A stretch of DNA of 64,000 bases from JAFGAV01 sp041479055. Its GTDB lineage: Bacteria > Acidobacteriota > Aminicenantia > Aminicenantales > JAFGAV01. Under the pieces are notes generated by a model. That model made no database searches. It saw only the letters and a list, made by a program, of their open reading frames with translations, and was not told where the DNA came from. Positions within the stretch are counted from its first letter, which is position 1, and the number at the start of each line of letters is the position of its first letter. This document shows, in pieces, positions 1 to 8,771 of the stretch. Position numbers and translations under genes: made by a program. Location: the NCBI GenBank assembly GCA_963702835.1, contig OY969762.1, forward strand, positions 1,178,001 through 1,242,000, read 5' to 3'.

Positions 1-971
1 TACAGGTTGCCCAGGCCGTAAAGGTCCATGGCGTCTGCCATTTCGCTGAAGAATTCATTACCCCGGCCCTCGGCGGAGAGGGTGGCGCCGGTGATGACCA
101 AACCGAGCAGGGACAGAATATCCTCCTGATTGTGGTAGAGGATGGGTTCGATCAGCGAAAAATCGCGTGAGCGGATGTATTCGAAATAGCGGGGAGGAAT
201 TTCGGCCGAGGGGATGTCCTCGGAGCGGTCCGCTTGGACCACTTCCCTGGCCAGGTGGAACAGCCGGCAGCTCTCGTGCTTGTGCTTCCACAGGCTGCGC
301 GCGGCGAACAGGAAATCGAGGTGGGGCAGGCCCGCCAGGCCGAACGGCTGGCGGTTGAGGATGAAGCGCGTTTCCAATATCGGCAGGTCGAAGGCCCGGC
401 CGTTGTAGCTGACGACCGAGCGGAAATCCATTTCCCGGAAGAAGCGGCCGAGCTCCTTCATCATCAGCCCTTCCTCGGCCAAGTCATGGAGAAAATACTG
501 GACCACGCGGAACAGCCCGTCGCGATAAAATCCCAGGCCCACCAGGAAAGGCACCGTGCCCGTGCCCCCGGCCAGGCCGGTCGTCTCCAAGTCGATGATT
601 AGGGCCGAACCCAGGTCGAGCTGCTCGAATTCCGGGCTCCGGCCCAAGAAGCTCAGCACGTCCCCTTTTACCTCCAAGCCCCGGCCGAGGACCGTCCGGC
701 CGTAGCGGACCTCCAGGCCGTAGGAATTCTCGAAGACTTGAAAGGGCTCGGCCGGAGGCGGAGGAGCCTCCAGGGCCGGCCGGCGCGGCTGCGGCCCGGG
801 CTTCTTTTCAGTCAGCTTGATCAGCCGCTGGAGCTTTTCCTTGGTCGTCAAGCCTTCCTGATTACGGTCGATTTTTTCCCAGGTCTCGTTGATCTTGGTT
901 GAACGAGCCTGGCTCCGGCTGCGGACCTGCCGCTGCTTTTTAAGCAGCTCCAGTTTGTCCTTGATGTCCAT
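1..971 (-). CDS. YprB-like RNase H-fold exonuclease domain protein (3' end beyond window)
   Basis: The gene starts at ATG 971 and runs off the left edge, so about 323 residues of the N-terminal part are visible. Residues 1-75 are basic and low in complexity. From about residue 120 there is a DEDD-type exonuclease domain: DLETTGL (Asp127, Glu129), then YNGRAFD (about 189-195) and HNQEDILSL (about 280-288), the usual three acidic motifs. This matches the YprB RNase-H-like family, presumed nucleases of unknown substrate. The upstream YjbQ gene ends at 971 in a TGATG overlap, so the two are probably translationally coupled. The family call is firm; the biological role is not known. Confidence 0.8.
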   Translation of the reverse strand, partial: MDIKDKLELLKKQRQVRSRSQARSTKINETWEKIDRNQEGLTTKEKLQRLIKLTEKKPGPQPRRPALEAPPPPAEPFQVFENSYGLEVRYGRTVLGRGLEVKGDVLSFLGRSPEFEQLDLGSALIIDLETTGLAGGTGTVPFLVGLGFYRDGLFRVVQYFLHDLAEEGLMMKELGRFFREMDFRSVVSYNGRAFDLPILETRFILNRQPFGLAGLPHLDFLFAARSLWKHKHESCRLFHLAREVVQADRSEDIPSAEIPPRYFEYIRSRDFSLIEPILYHNQEDILSLLGLVITGATLSAEGRGNEFFSEMADAMDLYGLGNL

Positions 972-1390
972 CACTCTCCCAGGAACTGGAGGTGAAGGGT
1001 CCGGGAGCGAGGCCGGTTGTCGAAATCGATGAAGACGACCTGCTGCCAGGTGCCCAAGCTCAACCTGCCCTCGTCAAAGGGGACGGTCAAGGAAGGGCCG
1101 ACTAAAGCCGCCCGGACGTGGGAGAACCCGTTGCCGTCGCCCCATTTTCGGTCGTGCTGGTAAGGCACATCGCTGGGAACGACCTTCTCCAGGACGGCGG
1201 AGAAATCCTCGATGACGCCCGGCTCGAACTCGATCGTGGTCAGGCCGCCGGTCGAGCCCGGAACAAAGATGGTAACGATGCCGGACTTGAGGCGGTTGGC
1301 CAGGAGCCGCTGGGAGACCATCCCGGTCAGGTCCTTGACGTCATTGTATCCTTCAGTGGTGAAGTGGATGGAATCGCTGATGACCTTCAT
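971..1390 (-). CDS. yjbQ: YjbQ/UPF0047 family protein (secondary thiamine-phosphate synthase-like)
   Basis: This 139-residue protein has the length and motifs of the YjbQ (UPF0047) family: a region rich in Gly and Thr (VPGSTGGLTTIEFEPG, about residues 44-59), an H-x-x-x-W-G-D-G-N-G-x-S-H stretch (about 79-91) and a C-terminal LGTWQQVVFIDFD strand. The conserved His and Asp residues suggest a metal or phosphate site. Some members complement thiamine-phosphate synthase mutants, but the physiological reaction is unsettled. It is the first gene of a two-gene unit and its stop overlaps the start of the YprB-like nuclease by one base. Confidence 0.85.
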   Translation of the reverse strand: MKVISDSIHFTTEGYNDVKDLTGMVSQRLLANRLKSGIVTIFVPGSTGGLTTIEFEPGVIEDFSAVLEKVVPSDVPYQHDRKWGDGNGFSHVRAALVGPSLTVPFDEGRLSLGTWQQVVFIDFDNRPRSRTLHLQFLGE

Positions 1391-1478
1391 AATGCTCTCG
1401 CCGCCCTTATCATATGCAAATTACGGCCCATTTTCCAGGCCCCGCTTTTCATCAGCGCGCATCCTCGCTGAACCGGCG

Positions 1479-1515
1479 GGAAGCATCTCCGGTTGGGTTA
1501 AACGGAGAAGCTTCC
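1479..1515. repeat. Imperfect 13-bp inverted repeat between divergent genes
   Basis: Arms at 1479-1491 and 1503-1515 (GGAAGCATCTCCG and CGGAGAAGCTTCC) pair with one internal A:A mismatch around an 11-base loop. It lies between yjbQ, which reads left from 1390, and the hypothetical gene at 1561, so it is upstream of both and cannot be a terminator for either. It could be an operator or a leader hairpin. Two TTGACA hexamers follow at 1532-1537 and 1541-1546, but neither has a convincing -10 at the right distance. Confidence 0.45.
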
Positions 1516-1560
1516 TAACAAGCAGATATTATTGACATTCTTGACACGAAGTGATACTTG

Positions 1561-2106
1561 ATGAGCATGCGTTTCATGGACGCGCAGCAGATCCCCTGCA
1601 AGATCTTTGTGGAGGCCGGCAGCGGGATCTTCGACCAGCTCGACGTGGAATACAGGGTGGACCCCCAGCAGAACCTGTCGAGGAAAATGGCCCTGGAAAT
1701 CGAGCAGAATCCGATGCGGACCATCTTTTTTTACTATAGCGGCGGTATCATGCCCGTCCAGGGCTCCTTCATCTGCCTTCCCTTCGACGCCAGCCGGCCC
1801 TTCAACCAGGCCTACCTTTACGAAAGCAAAATGTACCCCAAGACCATGTCCCTGGAGATCCTCCAGGACAGCCCGGCCGGCCCCGGCCTGCACATCGTGG
1901 GGAAATACCGGGACGCCGTGGCCAAGACGCGTCTCCAGCAGATCATCGACAAGAATTCCGCGCTCCCTTTGTTTTTTATCCAGAAGGTCGTCATTCCTCT
2001 CCGGTCGGGCACCTTTGAGTGGACGCCCGAGCTGAAGGACAACATCCTCATTCTCCGGCTATGGAACAATAAGGTCCTTCGCTTCGCTGAGGCGGCCGAG
2101 GCCTGA
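1561..2106 (+). CDS. Hypothetical protein, about 181 aa
   Basis: I do not recognise the family. The frame is open from TTG 1558, with ATG codons at 1561 and 1567; I chose 1561, but there is no clear ribosome-binding site. The product has no signal peptide or membrane helix. It is mixed alpha/beta by eye, with a hydrophobic core near MRTIFFYYSGGIMPV (about residues 52-66) and a basic, hydrophobic C-terminal third. It ends five bases before the convergent aminotransferase gene. Codon use looks like the neighbours, which supports a real gene. Confidence 0.6.
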   Translation: MSMRFMDAQQIPCKIFVEAGSGIFDQLDVEYRVDPQQNLSRKMALEIEQNPMRTIFFYYSGGIMPVQGSFICLPFDASRPFNQAYLYESKMYPKTMSLEILQDSPAGPGLHIVGKYRDAVAKTRLQQIIDKNSALPLFFIQKVVIPLRSGTFEWTPELKDNILILRLWNNKVLRFAEAAEA

Positions 2107-2111
2107 ACCGG

Positions 2112-3515
2112 CTAAAACAAATATTTTCTAAACAACCGGGCCGCCTGGGCATAGGCCTGAAGCGTCTGGCGGATTTGGTTCTGCGTGTGGGCCGTCGAAA
2201 CCGCCCCCCCGCCATGAACCACATGAACGCCTTCCACCAGCAAGGCCAGCTTTAACACATCTTCCCTCAGAGGCAGGTCCACGTAGGCCGGGTCAGCCAG
2301 GATCTCGGGGCTGAGCCCCGGCCAGGCCCGGCGGGGAAAATGGACCATGAACAGGGAGCTGCCGGGAAGGCTGTTATCGGCGTAGCCGGTGCAGGCGGCT
2401 TCCACCCCTTCCTTCCGGAAAGCGGCCTCGATCCCTCGGCGCAGACTTTCCCCGGATGCGGCCAAGCGCGGATAGATTCGCGCGGCGTTGGCGATGAGAG
2501 TGCGCAGCATAGCCACGCCGGAGTGGGTGTATTCCGCGTGCGAGGAGAACGTGCCGCCCTCGAACAGCACCCGCAGCCGGCCATTTTTCTTTGTTTCGCA
2601 GTGCTCCAGGATGTGCCGGCGCCCGACCACGGCGGCGATGGTGTGGCCGCCGCCGATCAGCTTGCCGAAGGTGGATAGGTCCGGGCGGACTCCATAAAGC
2701 GCCTGAACGCCGCTGGGGCAGAAACGGAAACCGGAGATGATTTCATCAAAAATAAGGACGATGCCGTAACGCTCGGTCAGCCGGCGGGCCAGCTCCAGAT
2801 ACTCCCGGGAAGCCGGCAAGAAACCGCCCACCCCCAGGAACGGCTCAAGGATGAAGCAGGCGATGGACTTCCCCTTTCGCTCGAGCAGTCTCTCCAGAGC
2901 CTGGCTGTCGTTGAAGGGTGTGACCAGGGTCCGGCGGAGGACCTCCGGCGGGACGCCGGCCGATTCAACCCCGTTGAAACCCGTCCGGGGATCGTGCTTG
3001 ATGCCTTTGAGCAAATAGGGCGAGGCGCCGTGCCAGCCGCTGGCGATCTTGAGCACCAGGTCCCGGCCGGTATGGGCCAGGGCCAACATAACGGCGTACA
3101 TGGTGGCCAAGGTGCCGGAGGTGGTGAAGCGGACCCGGAGGTCCCCGTCGCTGAGCCGGCGGATTATGAGTTCGGCCAGCTCGATTTGAGACTCGGATTC
3201 AAAACCGGTGTGCAGGGAGCCTTCAGCTTCAGCTTTCTTCAAGGCGGACCTGACCGCGGCCGGATTATGGCCGAGGATATTGGCGTAGTGGCCCTGCCAA
3301 TAATCGAGGTAGGAATTGCCGTCCACATCGGTGACCCAGGCCCCCTGGGCGCTTCGGATCTGGAAAGGATAGGGATGATAAAGGCGCAGGCTGTGGCTGC
3401 CGCCCCGAACCATGACCTTTTCGGCGCGGCGATGAACGGCCAGGCTCCGGCGGGTCTTCTTCCGGTAGCGGGACTCAAGCAGCGCTACCAGCCGGCTGAT
3501 ATCTCTGTGACTCAT
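2112..3515 (-). CDS. Class III aminotransferase, glutamate-1-semialdehyde aminomutase-like
   Basis: 467 residues, a little longer than typical HemL (about 430). The PLP-binding features of class III (fold type I) aminotransferases are present: TTSGTLA (131-137) for phosphate contact, FDEIISGFR (256-264) with the Asp that contacts the pyridine nitrogen, and STFGKLIGGG (281-290) with the Schiff-base Lys285. The closest well-known relatives are glutamate-1-semialdehyde 2,1-aminomutases, but there are no other haem genes nearby. It could equally be an amino-mutase or transaminase of another pathway, so no gene symbol is given. A good promoter precedes it at 3571-3543. Confidence 0.8.
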   Translation of the reverse strand: MSHRDISRLVALLESRYRKKTRRSLAVHRRAEKVMVRGGSHSLRLYHPYPFQIRSAQGAWVTDVDGNSYLDYWQGHYANILGHNPAAVRSALKKAEAEGSLHTGFESESQIELAELIIRRLSDGDLRVRFTTSGTLATMYAVMLALAHTGRDLVLKIASGWHGASPYLLKGIKHDPRTGFNGVESAGVPPEVLRRTLVTPFNDSQALERLLERKGKSIACFILEPFLGVGGFLPASREYLELARRLTERYGIVLIFDEIISGFRFCPSGVQALYGVRPDLSTFGKLIGGGHTIAAVVGRRHILEHCETKKNGRLRVLFEGGTFSSHAEYTHSGVAMLRTLIANAARIYPRLAASGESLRRGIEAAFRKEGVEAACTGYADNSLPGSSLFMVHFPRRAWPGLSPEILADPAYVDLPLREDVLKLALLVEGVHVVHGGGAVSTAHTQNQIRQTLQAYAQAARLFRKYLF

Positions 3516-3542
3516 GATGATCTTTCGCTCATAAATTTAAAC

Positions 3543-3571
3543 ACTTTAGCAGTCGTTGCGGTCCTTGTCAA
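3543..3571 (-). promoter_or_regulatory. Predicted sigma-70-type promoter for the aminotransferase
   Basis: On the minus strand TTGACA (3571-3566) is followed after exactly 17 bases by TAAAGT (3548-3543), placing a start of transcription near 3536, some 20 bases before ATG 3515. On the opposite strand TTGCGG (3556-3561) and TAAAAT (3580-3585), 18 bases apart, could drive the divergent disulfide oxidoreductase gene, so the two promoters would overlap. Confidence 0.6.
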
Positions 3572-3619
3572 ACTTGGTCTAAAATGAAGCGACTCCATAG
3601 ATGATAAGGATTTGATATC

Positions 3620-4321
3620 ATGGATATTCTCAATAACGAAGTGCGCCTGGCCACCAAAAAGAAGTTCGATGAAGAAATGGAGGGGATGGTCACCCTCCTC
3701 CATTTCACCCAGGAACCCGGCCGGCTGGTTTTGCCCGACAGCCTTAAAGGCCAGGACTGCCTGTTCTGCCGGGAGACGAAACAACTCCTGGAGGAAGTCA
3801 GCAGCTTGTCGGAAAAGATTGAGCTTCAGGTCTTTGACTTCTCGGCAGACAAGGATAAAGCGGCTGAATTCGGAATCGACAAGATCCCGGCCCTGGTGAT
3901 CATGGGGGAAAGGGACCACGGCATCCGCTTTTACGGAATTCCTTCGGGTTATGAATACACTAGCCTTGTGGAGGCCATCGTGGACGTTTCGCGGGGTCAG
4001 ACTTCCCTGTCGGACAAGACCAAGGAAACCCTCCGCGCGCTCGACAAGGATATTCACTTACAGGTGTTCGTGACGCCAACCTGCCCCTATTGCTCGATCA
4101 GCGTGCGCCTGGCCCACCAGTTCGCCCTGGAGTCTGTCCATATTAAAGCCGACATGCTGGAGGCTACCGAATTCCCGCACCTTTCCGACCGCTTCAGCGT
4201 CATGGGCGTGCCCAAGACGGTCATTAACGGGCAGGCCTTTATCGAGGGCGCCCTGCCCGAGGATCGCTTCCTGGCCGAAATTCTGAAAGCCGTCCAGGCA
4301 CCGGACAAAACTCAGACCTAA
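3620..4321 (+). CDS. Two-domain glutaredoxin-like protein disulfide oxidoreductase
   Basis: 233 residues with two thioredoxin-fold units, each with its own redox motif: CLFC at 47-50 and CPYC at 155-158. The cis-Pro loops are also visible (KIPALVIM about 88-95 and GVPKTVIN about 194-201). This layout matches the PDO family of archaea and thermophilic bacteria, which reduces or forms disulfides in the cytoplasm. There is no signal peptide. ATG 3620 is chosen because the family starts just before the first strand. A stem with a T-run follows the stop, so it appears monocistronic. Confidence 0.9.
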   Translation: MDILNNEVRLATKKKFDEEMEGMVTLLHFTQEPGRLVLPDSLKGQDCLFCRETKQLLEEVSSLSEKIELQVFDFSADKDKAAEFGIDKIPALVIMGERDHGIRFYGIPSGYEYTSLVEAIVDVSRGQTSLSDKTKETLRALDKDIHLQVFVTPTCPYCSISVRLAHQFALESVHIKADMLEATEFPHLSDRFSVMGVPKTVINGQAFIEGALPEDRFLAEILKAVQAPDKTQT

Positions 4322-4332
4322 CCACTCCAGCC

Positions 4333-4353
4333 ATGCTTTTTTAAGCATTTTTT
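4333..4353 (+). terminator. Rho-independent terminator after the disulfide oxidoreductase
   Basis: ATGCTT (4333-4338), a TTTT loop and AAGCAT (4343-4348) form a six-base stem followed by five more T residues, 12 bases after the stop codon. Confidence 0.6.
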
Positions 4354-4423
4354 GGGGCAAAAAACAAATTTTAAGGTAGAAAAAACGCCTTAAATCTTGT
4401 CTATTTATATTAGAAAGAATTAT

Positions 4424-5378
4424 TTATCTGGGTCCGACCCCAAGGATTTTAATCTTATTGATATCCATTTCACCCAGCCCCATATCATGGGCAAAGAGGA
4501 TGAAGGGAATCTCCTTGGCCTTCCTCCCGATGAGCCCGGCGCCGTAGGCGTCCATGGCCACAGGGTCGACCCCGACCAGGACTTGCCCGACGTCGAGGAG
4601 TTTGCCCGGGCCTTTGGGCCCGTTGGTGGTCAGGACTTTAAGAGCGTCGGCCACGATGAGAGTCGGCTTGATGAGAGTGGCGATATCGGCAATCCCCTGA
4701 TGGAGCCCCAGGGGGGTGGCATGGACGGCGCTCATGTTCAAGTTAGCGCCGATGAAGTTCTTCATGCTGGCCGTATAGCCCGTGGCATAATGGACTTTGA
4801 TGACCGGAAGATTGATCAGGACGTTGCAGTCGAGCACGCTCTTCAGGATTTTGGCTTTCTGCAGGGACTTGGCCCCGGGCAGGGCTACCTCCCGGTAGGC
4901 CTCGGCCACATGCCCGGAAAAAACTTTGGCGCCCGCTTTCTCCGCAGCAGCCTTGATGCCGCTCAAACTGAAACAGAGGTTGAAATCGTCGCAGGTGTGA
5001 TCCCAGACCTCCACCCGGCCCGCCCCTGCCTCCCGGCAGAGCCTGGCCACGGTGTACACGATCTCGGGGTTCGTATTGCAGGCCTGCTGTGGGGTTCTGG
5101 CCCAGGCCACGTTCGGCTTGATGACGACGTAATCTCCCTTTTTGACGAACTTCTCGATTCCGCCCAGGGCCGCCAGGCCGGCCTGGACAAGGGCCGCAGG
5201 CTCGCCCTTCTCGGCCACGATAAGGTCCGGACTCTCCCCCGCAAGATCCTGCCTCGAGCCCGGCTCCCCGCGCCGGTCCCCATGGCGCGGGCCAGGACTT
5301 AAGCAACGGCGCCGCGCCGAGGACCGCTCCGCCGATGGCTATGCTCTTCAGAAAATCCCTTCTTCTGATTTTATTCAT
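4424..5378 (-). pseudogene. Tat-exported DUF362 protein interrupted by an apparent frameshift
   Basis: From ATG 5378 a Tat signal is read (RRRDFLKS, then a hydrophobic run to about residue 27). The DUF362 body, however, lies one frame away: starting near 5250 it reads PDLIVAEKGEPAALV, then VVIKPNVAW, and continues intact to the stop at 4424. The signal frame and body frame are both open across 5240-5290, so a single-base indel there would restore a protein of about 317 residues. If untouched, the only in-frame start for the body is GTG 5218, which would cut into the first strand of the domain. DUF362 proteins are uncharacterised and often linked to iron-sulfur proteins. Sequencing error or a real mutation are both possible. 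Confidence 0.7.
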
Positions 5379-5387
5379 GTTTTCCTT

Positions 5388-6479
5388 TCAGGGCTTCAAC
5401 TTCAAAAGGAGCTGACTGACCCCGGCTCCCGTGCCGAACCATACGGAGAGCCCATCGATGGCCACGGCATTGACCAGGGAGTCAATCAAGCCATCGGCCG
5501 AGGTCAGGCCCAGCCATTTTCCGCTGGGAATGTGCAAGCAGCTTACTCCGCCGTCGCGAGCGACCCACAGGAAGGTGCCGTCGGTGGCCATGGCCTTGAT
5601 CCATTTTCCCTCCAAGCCGTCATTGGTGTCGACCGCAATCCAACGGGCTTCCTTTTCGGAATAAAAGGCCAAAGATCCGTACGTTCCGCCGGCCCACATG
5701 TACGCTCCGTCAAAGGCCAGGGCTTGGATCGTATCTTCGGGAAGGCCGTCCTTTGACTGGAATGACTTCCAGGTCCCCTTCTTCTTGTCCAAGATGACGA
5801 TCCCCAGGCTTGTGCCCAGCCAGACATCTTGGCCGCGGCTGAGAACGGCATTGACGTACTTTCCGGGGATTTGTTTGGAGGATCCGAAGAACTTCCACGT
5901 GCCGGTTTTTTTCATATAGCGGCCCAACCCCTTCTGAGTGCCGACCCAGACGGAATCGGGATCGATGGCCAGGGAGGTAATATCGTTGCAGGCCAGGCCC
6001 TGGGCCAGGCCGTAGGTCGTCCACTTCGGAGCAGGACTCCCGTCGAAACGGCTCACGCCGAAGAAATCTCCATATCCGTAAAATGTCGTTCCAAACCAGA
6101 CCCCGTTATCGGGATCAACGGCAATGGCCGTGACATGATTGTCTTCCAGGATGTTTTCCCAGGTCAGGCTGGAATGCGTTTTCTTGGCCAGGGACTTCCC
6201 CCCCTTGGTCGTATAGGCGCTCCACTGTCCGCTCGCCTTCTGGAAGCAGGACGCTCCTCCGGCAAAGGTGCCGCACCAGACGTTATCGCCCTCGACCCCG
6301 AGGGAAAGCACCACGTTGCTGGATAAACCGTTGTCCGTCGTATAGTGCTTCCATTGGCCCCTCAGCCAGCCTTTGTTTAAAAGCGCCTGATCCGCCTGAC
6401 CCGAGCCGGCCCAAGCCGGAAGTCCGGCCAGCACAAAACAGAAGAGTGTATAAAAATAAAATACCAATCTTTTTTTCAT
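5388..6479 (-). CDS. Exported beta-propeller protein (two-component-regulator propeller repeats)
   Basis: About 363 residues. I start at ATG 6479 because it begins a standard signal peptide (MKKRLVFYFY..., cleavage near AWAG); an earlier in-frame ATG exists at 6503. The mature part has about seven repeats of 40-50 residues with the pattern DxxxxLAxDxxxVWVGTxxG, each ending in a W-hydrophobic-T/S-x-x-D/G-G-L strand, typical of the propeller sensor domains found on hybrid histidine kinases. Here no kinase or membrane anchor follows, so it is a free periplasmic or surface propeller. It ends nine bases before the DUF362 gene begins and may be its upstream operon partner. Confidence 0.75.
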   Translation of the reverse strand: MKKRLVFYFYTLFCFVLAGLPAWAGSGQADQALLNKGWLRGQWKHYTTDNGLSSNVVLSLGVEGDNVWCGTFAGGASCFQKASGQWSAYTTKGGKSLAKKTHSSLTWENILEDNHVTAIAVDPDNGVWFGTTFYGYGDFFGVSRFDGSPAPKWTTYGLAQGLACNDITSLAIDPDSVWVGTQKGLGRYMKKTGTWKFFGSSKQIPGKYVNAVLSRGQDVWLGTSLGIVILDKKKGTWKSFQSKDGLPEDTIQALAFDGAYMWAGGTYGSLAFYSEKEARWIAVDTNDGLEGKWIKAMATDGTFLWVARDGGVSCLHIPSGKWLGLTSADGLIDSLVNAVAIDGLSVWFGTGAGVSQLLLKLKP

Positions 6480-6543
6480 CTTCAATGTCGCGAGAAACTC
6501 CATTTAATACTCGACCAAAACGGTATTGTCAAGACGACGGGAC

Positions 6544-7278
6544 TTACTTCAGGAGCCGCATAACGGCCAGAAGAAGGAGAAAACCGCCGATAAACCCCCA
6601 GGTGGCTTCATGCTCAAAGCCGTGGCTGTGGCTCTCCGGAATCAGTTCGTCGGAAACAACGTAGAGCATGGCCCCTCCGGCAAAAGCCAAGCAGAAAGGC
6701 AGAATCGGCTTGCAAAACGCGACCGCGCTCGCGCCCAGCAGCGCTCCGGCAGGCTCTGAAATGCCGGAAGCCGTAGCCCACAGAATGCATTTCCACCGAG
6801 ACAACCCGCAGACGCGGAATGGGCCGGCCACGGCCATCCCTTCCGGAATATTGTGCAAGGCGATGGCCAGGGCCAGAAGAAGGCCGAAACGCGGCTGGGC
6901 TATGTAGCTCGTGCCCACGGCCAATCCTTCCGGTATGTTGTGGAGAGCCATGGCCGTAAACAGCAGACGCCCTCGCTGGTAAGTTCGAATGTCCGTGCAG
7001 CCGACGGGCACATGCTCATGGGGCAAAAACCGATCGAGAAAGAACAAGGCGGCCGCGCCGACGCCCACCCCTAGCAGGGCCGCGCTGGTGCTTCCTCTGG
7101 TGAAAGATTCATGGACTAAGCCCAGGGTGGCGATGGCGGTCATCACTCCGGCGGCAAAGCCAAGAAGCCCGTCATAGGCGCGCATGCTGAGTTTGCCGCG
7201 TATGATGATGGGGATTCCTCCCAGGCCAGTAGCCAGTCCGGCCAGGAGACTTAACAGGACGGCATTAAGGATATTCAT
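6544..7278 (-). CDS. ZIP-family divalent metal transporter
   Basis: 244 residues with about eight hydrophobic segments. The two signature helices carry HNIPEGLAVG (about 113-122) and HNIPEGMAVAG (about 142-152), which form the metal site of ZIP permeases; SEPAGALLGA follows in the next helix. The family moves Zn, Fe or Mn into the cytoplasm and cannot be assigned a metal from sequence. A His-rich stretch near the C-terminus (SHSHGFEHE) is usual. The gene is divergent from the phosphatase operon at 7482. Confidence 0.9.
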   Translation of the reverse strand: MNILNAVLLSLLAGLATGLGGIPIIIRGKLSMRAYDGLLGFAAGVMTAIATLGLVHESFTRGSTSAALLGVGVGAAALFFLDRFLPHEHVPVGCTDIRTYQRGRLLFTAMALHNIPEGLAVGTSYIAQPRFGLLLALAIALHNIPEGMAVAGPFRVCGLSRWKCILWATASGISEPAGALLGASAVAFCKPILPFCLAFAGGAMLYVVSDELIPESHSHGFEHEATWGFIGGFLLLLAVMRLLK

Positions 7279-7372
7279 TTCAATTTAAGGGTATACAATA
7301 TGCGCCGCCGATTCCTCCGTCAAGATGAAAGCATCTCCGCTTGTGTATTGCCCACATGTAAGAAAGCAGTAA

Positions 7373-7419
7373 CGGCTTGGGTATTGGTCGGAGCGAGCAT
7401 CAGGCCAATACCCAAGCCG
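7373..7419. repeat. Perfect 15-bp inverted repeat upstream of the phosphatase operon
   Basis: CGGCTTGGGTATTGG (7373-7387) and its exact reverse complement (7405-7419) flank a 17-base spacer. It sits 15 bases before the -35 box of the predicted promoter at 7434-7463, in the gap between divergent ZIP and phosphatase genes. There is no T-run, and the position upstream of both genes argues for an operator and against a terminator. Confidence 0.6.
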
Positions 7420-7433
7420 GTCAAGCTGAGGCA

Positions 7434-7463
7434 TTGGACGGATCTGTCCGGCCTTGTTATAAT
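7434..7463 (+). promoter_or_regulatory. Predicted promoter of the seven-gene phosphatase operon
   Basis: TTGGAC (7434-7439), an 18-base spacer and a consensus TATAAT (7458-7463). Transcription would begin near 7470, which rules out longer upstream starts for the first gene and favours ATG 7482. Confidence 0.65.
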
Positions 7464-7481
7464 GAAATGTTTTTGACGGAC

Positions 7482-8771
7482 ATGGTAAATAAAAAAACAA
7501 AGCCCCGGGTGTGCGTCGTCGGCCTGGACGGCGTGCCGCACGGCCTGCTCAGCCGGCTGGCCGGGGATGGGACAATGCCCGTCACAGCCGGGCTCATCCG
7601 GAACGGCCACCTGCACCGGATGAAGGCCAGCCTGCCCGAAATTTCGGCCGTAAGCTGGACGGATTTCATGACCGGCGCCGATTCCGGCGCTCACGGCATC
7701 TTCGGCTTCACCGACCTGAGGCCCGGGACCTACGACCTGCGCTTCCCCAACTTCCTGGAGGTCAAGGCCGAGACATTCTGGGACACCCTGGGCCGGCGCG
7801 GCCGGCGCAGCGTCGTCATCAACCAGCCTTCCACCTACCCGGCCCGGCCCATACCCGGTTCACTGGTCTCGGGTTTCGTGGCCATCGACCTGGCCAAGGC
7901 GGTCCATCCCCTGTCCCACAAGGCCGCCCTGGACAAGATGGGCTATCAAATCGATATCGATACGCTCCGGGCCCGGGACGACGCCGAGTTTTTCTGGCGC
8001 GAACTGGACAAGACTTTTCAGAGCAGCCGGCGCGCTCTCGATTATTTTTGGAAGGAAGACTGGGATTATTTCGAATTCATCATCACCGGCACGGACCGCC
8101 TCCACCATTTTCACTGGGACGCGGGGGCGGATAGCCATCATCCTTTTCACAGCCGATTCCTGGACTATTACCGGAAGGTGGACGGGCTCATCGGCGAAAT
8201 AGCTTCAAGGCTGGACAGCCTGAAAGCGGGGCCGTCCTCCCTTTTCCTGCTTTCCGACCATGGCTTCACCGGGATCGAGCGGGAGGTTTATCTCAACGCC
8301 TGGCTGGAACAGCAGGGCTACCTGCAGTTCGAATCGGTAGCTCCCCAGGACCTGGCTTCGATCTCTTCCTCCAGCCGGGCCTTCGTCCTGGACCCCGGCC
8401 GGATCTATATCCATTTGGAAAACAGATTCTCCCGCGGGAGCGTCAAAGAATCGGCCCGGGAAGCTTTAAAAAAGGAAATCAGCGCCGCGCTGGCGGAGCT
8501 GGAATATCAGGGGAAGAAGGTCATCCGCCGCGCTTTCGATTCCGGAGAGATCTATCATGGCCCTTTCCGAAGCCAAGGGCCGGACCTGGTCGTACTGTCT
8601 GAGAACGGGTTCGACCTCAAGGGATCAGTCAAAAAGAAGGAAGTCTTCGGACTGTCCGGCCTGAAAGGCATGCACACCTGGGATGACGCGATCTTCCTAT
8701 CCGCTGAGGATCACGGCCGGGACCTCAAAATCTCCGACCTGGCCAAAATCATCCTGGGCCAGTTCTCATGA
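7482..8771 (+). CDS. Alkaline-phosphatase-superfamily protein (type I phosphodiesterase-like), cytoplasmic
   Basis: 429 residues from ATG 7482, just after the predicted promoter. Domain features of the COG3379-like branch of the alkaline phosphatase superfamily: VVGLDGVPHG at the N-terminus (first metal Asp), SAVSWTDFMTG (nucleophile region), FGF, the STLFLLSDHGF-like metal motif (LLSDHGFTGIERE about 260-272) and a late GPFRSQGPDLVVLSENGFDL segment. There is no signal peptide or anchor, unlike the next two paralogues, so it should act in the cytoplasm. Substrate unknown; phosphodiester or sulfate ester hydrolysis, or transfer of a headgroup, are family options. Its stop overlaps the next start as ATGA. 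Confidence 0.8.
   Translation: MVNKKTKPRVCVVGLDGVPHGLLSRLAGDGTMPVTAGLIRNGHLHRMKASLPEISAVSWTDFMTGADSGAHGIFGFTDLRPGTYDLRFPNFLEVKAETFWDTLGRRGRRSVVINQPSTYPARPIPGSLVSGFVAIDLAKAVHPLSHKAALDKMGYQIDIDTLRARDDAEFFWRELDKTFQSSRRALDYFWKEDWDYFEFIITGTDRLHHFHWDAGADSHHPFHSRFLDYYRKVDGLIGEIASRLDSLKAGPSSLFLLSDHGFTGIEREVYLNAWLEQQGYLQFESVAPQDLASISSSSRAFVLDPGRIYIHLENRFSRGSVKESAREALKKEISAALAELEYQGKKVIRRAFDSGEIYHGPFRSQGPDLVVLSENGFDLKGSVKKKEVFGLSGLKGMHTWDDAIFLSAEDHGRDLKISDLAKIILGQFS

Noticed and set aside
4397..5302. Plus-strand 301-codon frame over the DUF362 gene
   Set aside because: Antisense shadow; the minus strand encodes recognisable DUF362 sequence.
7377..7481. Longer start (TTG 7377) for the first phosphatase gene
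   Set aside because: It would start inside the inverted repeat and upstream of the predicted promoter; family similarity begins only after 7482.
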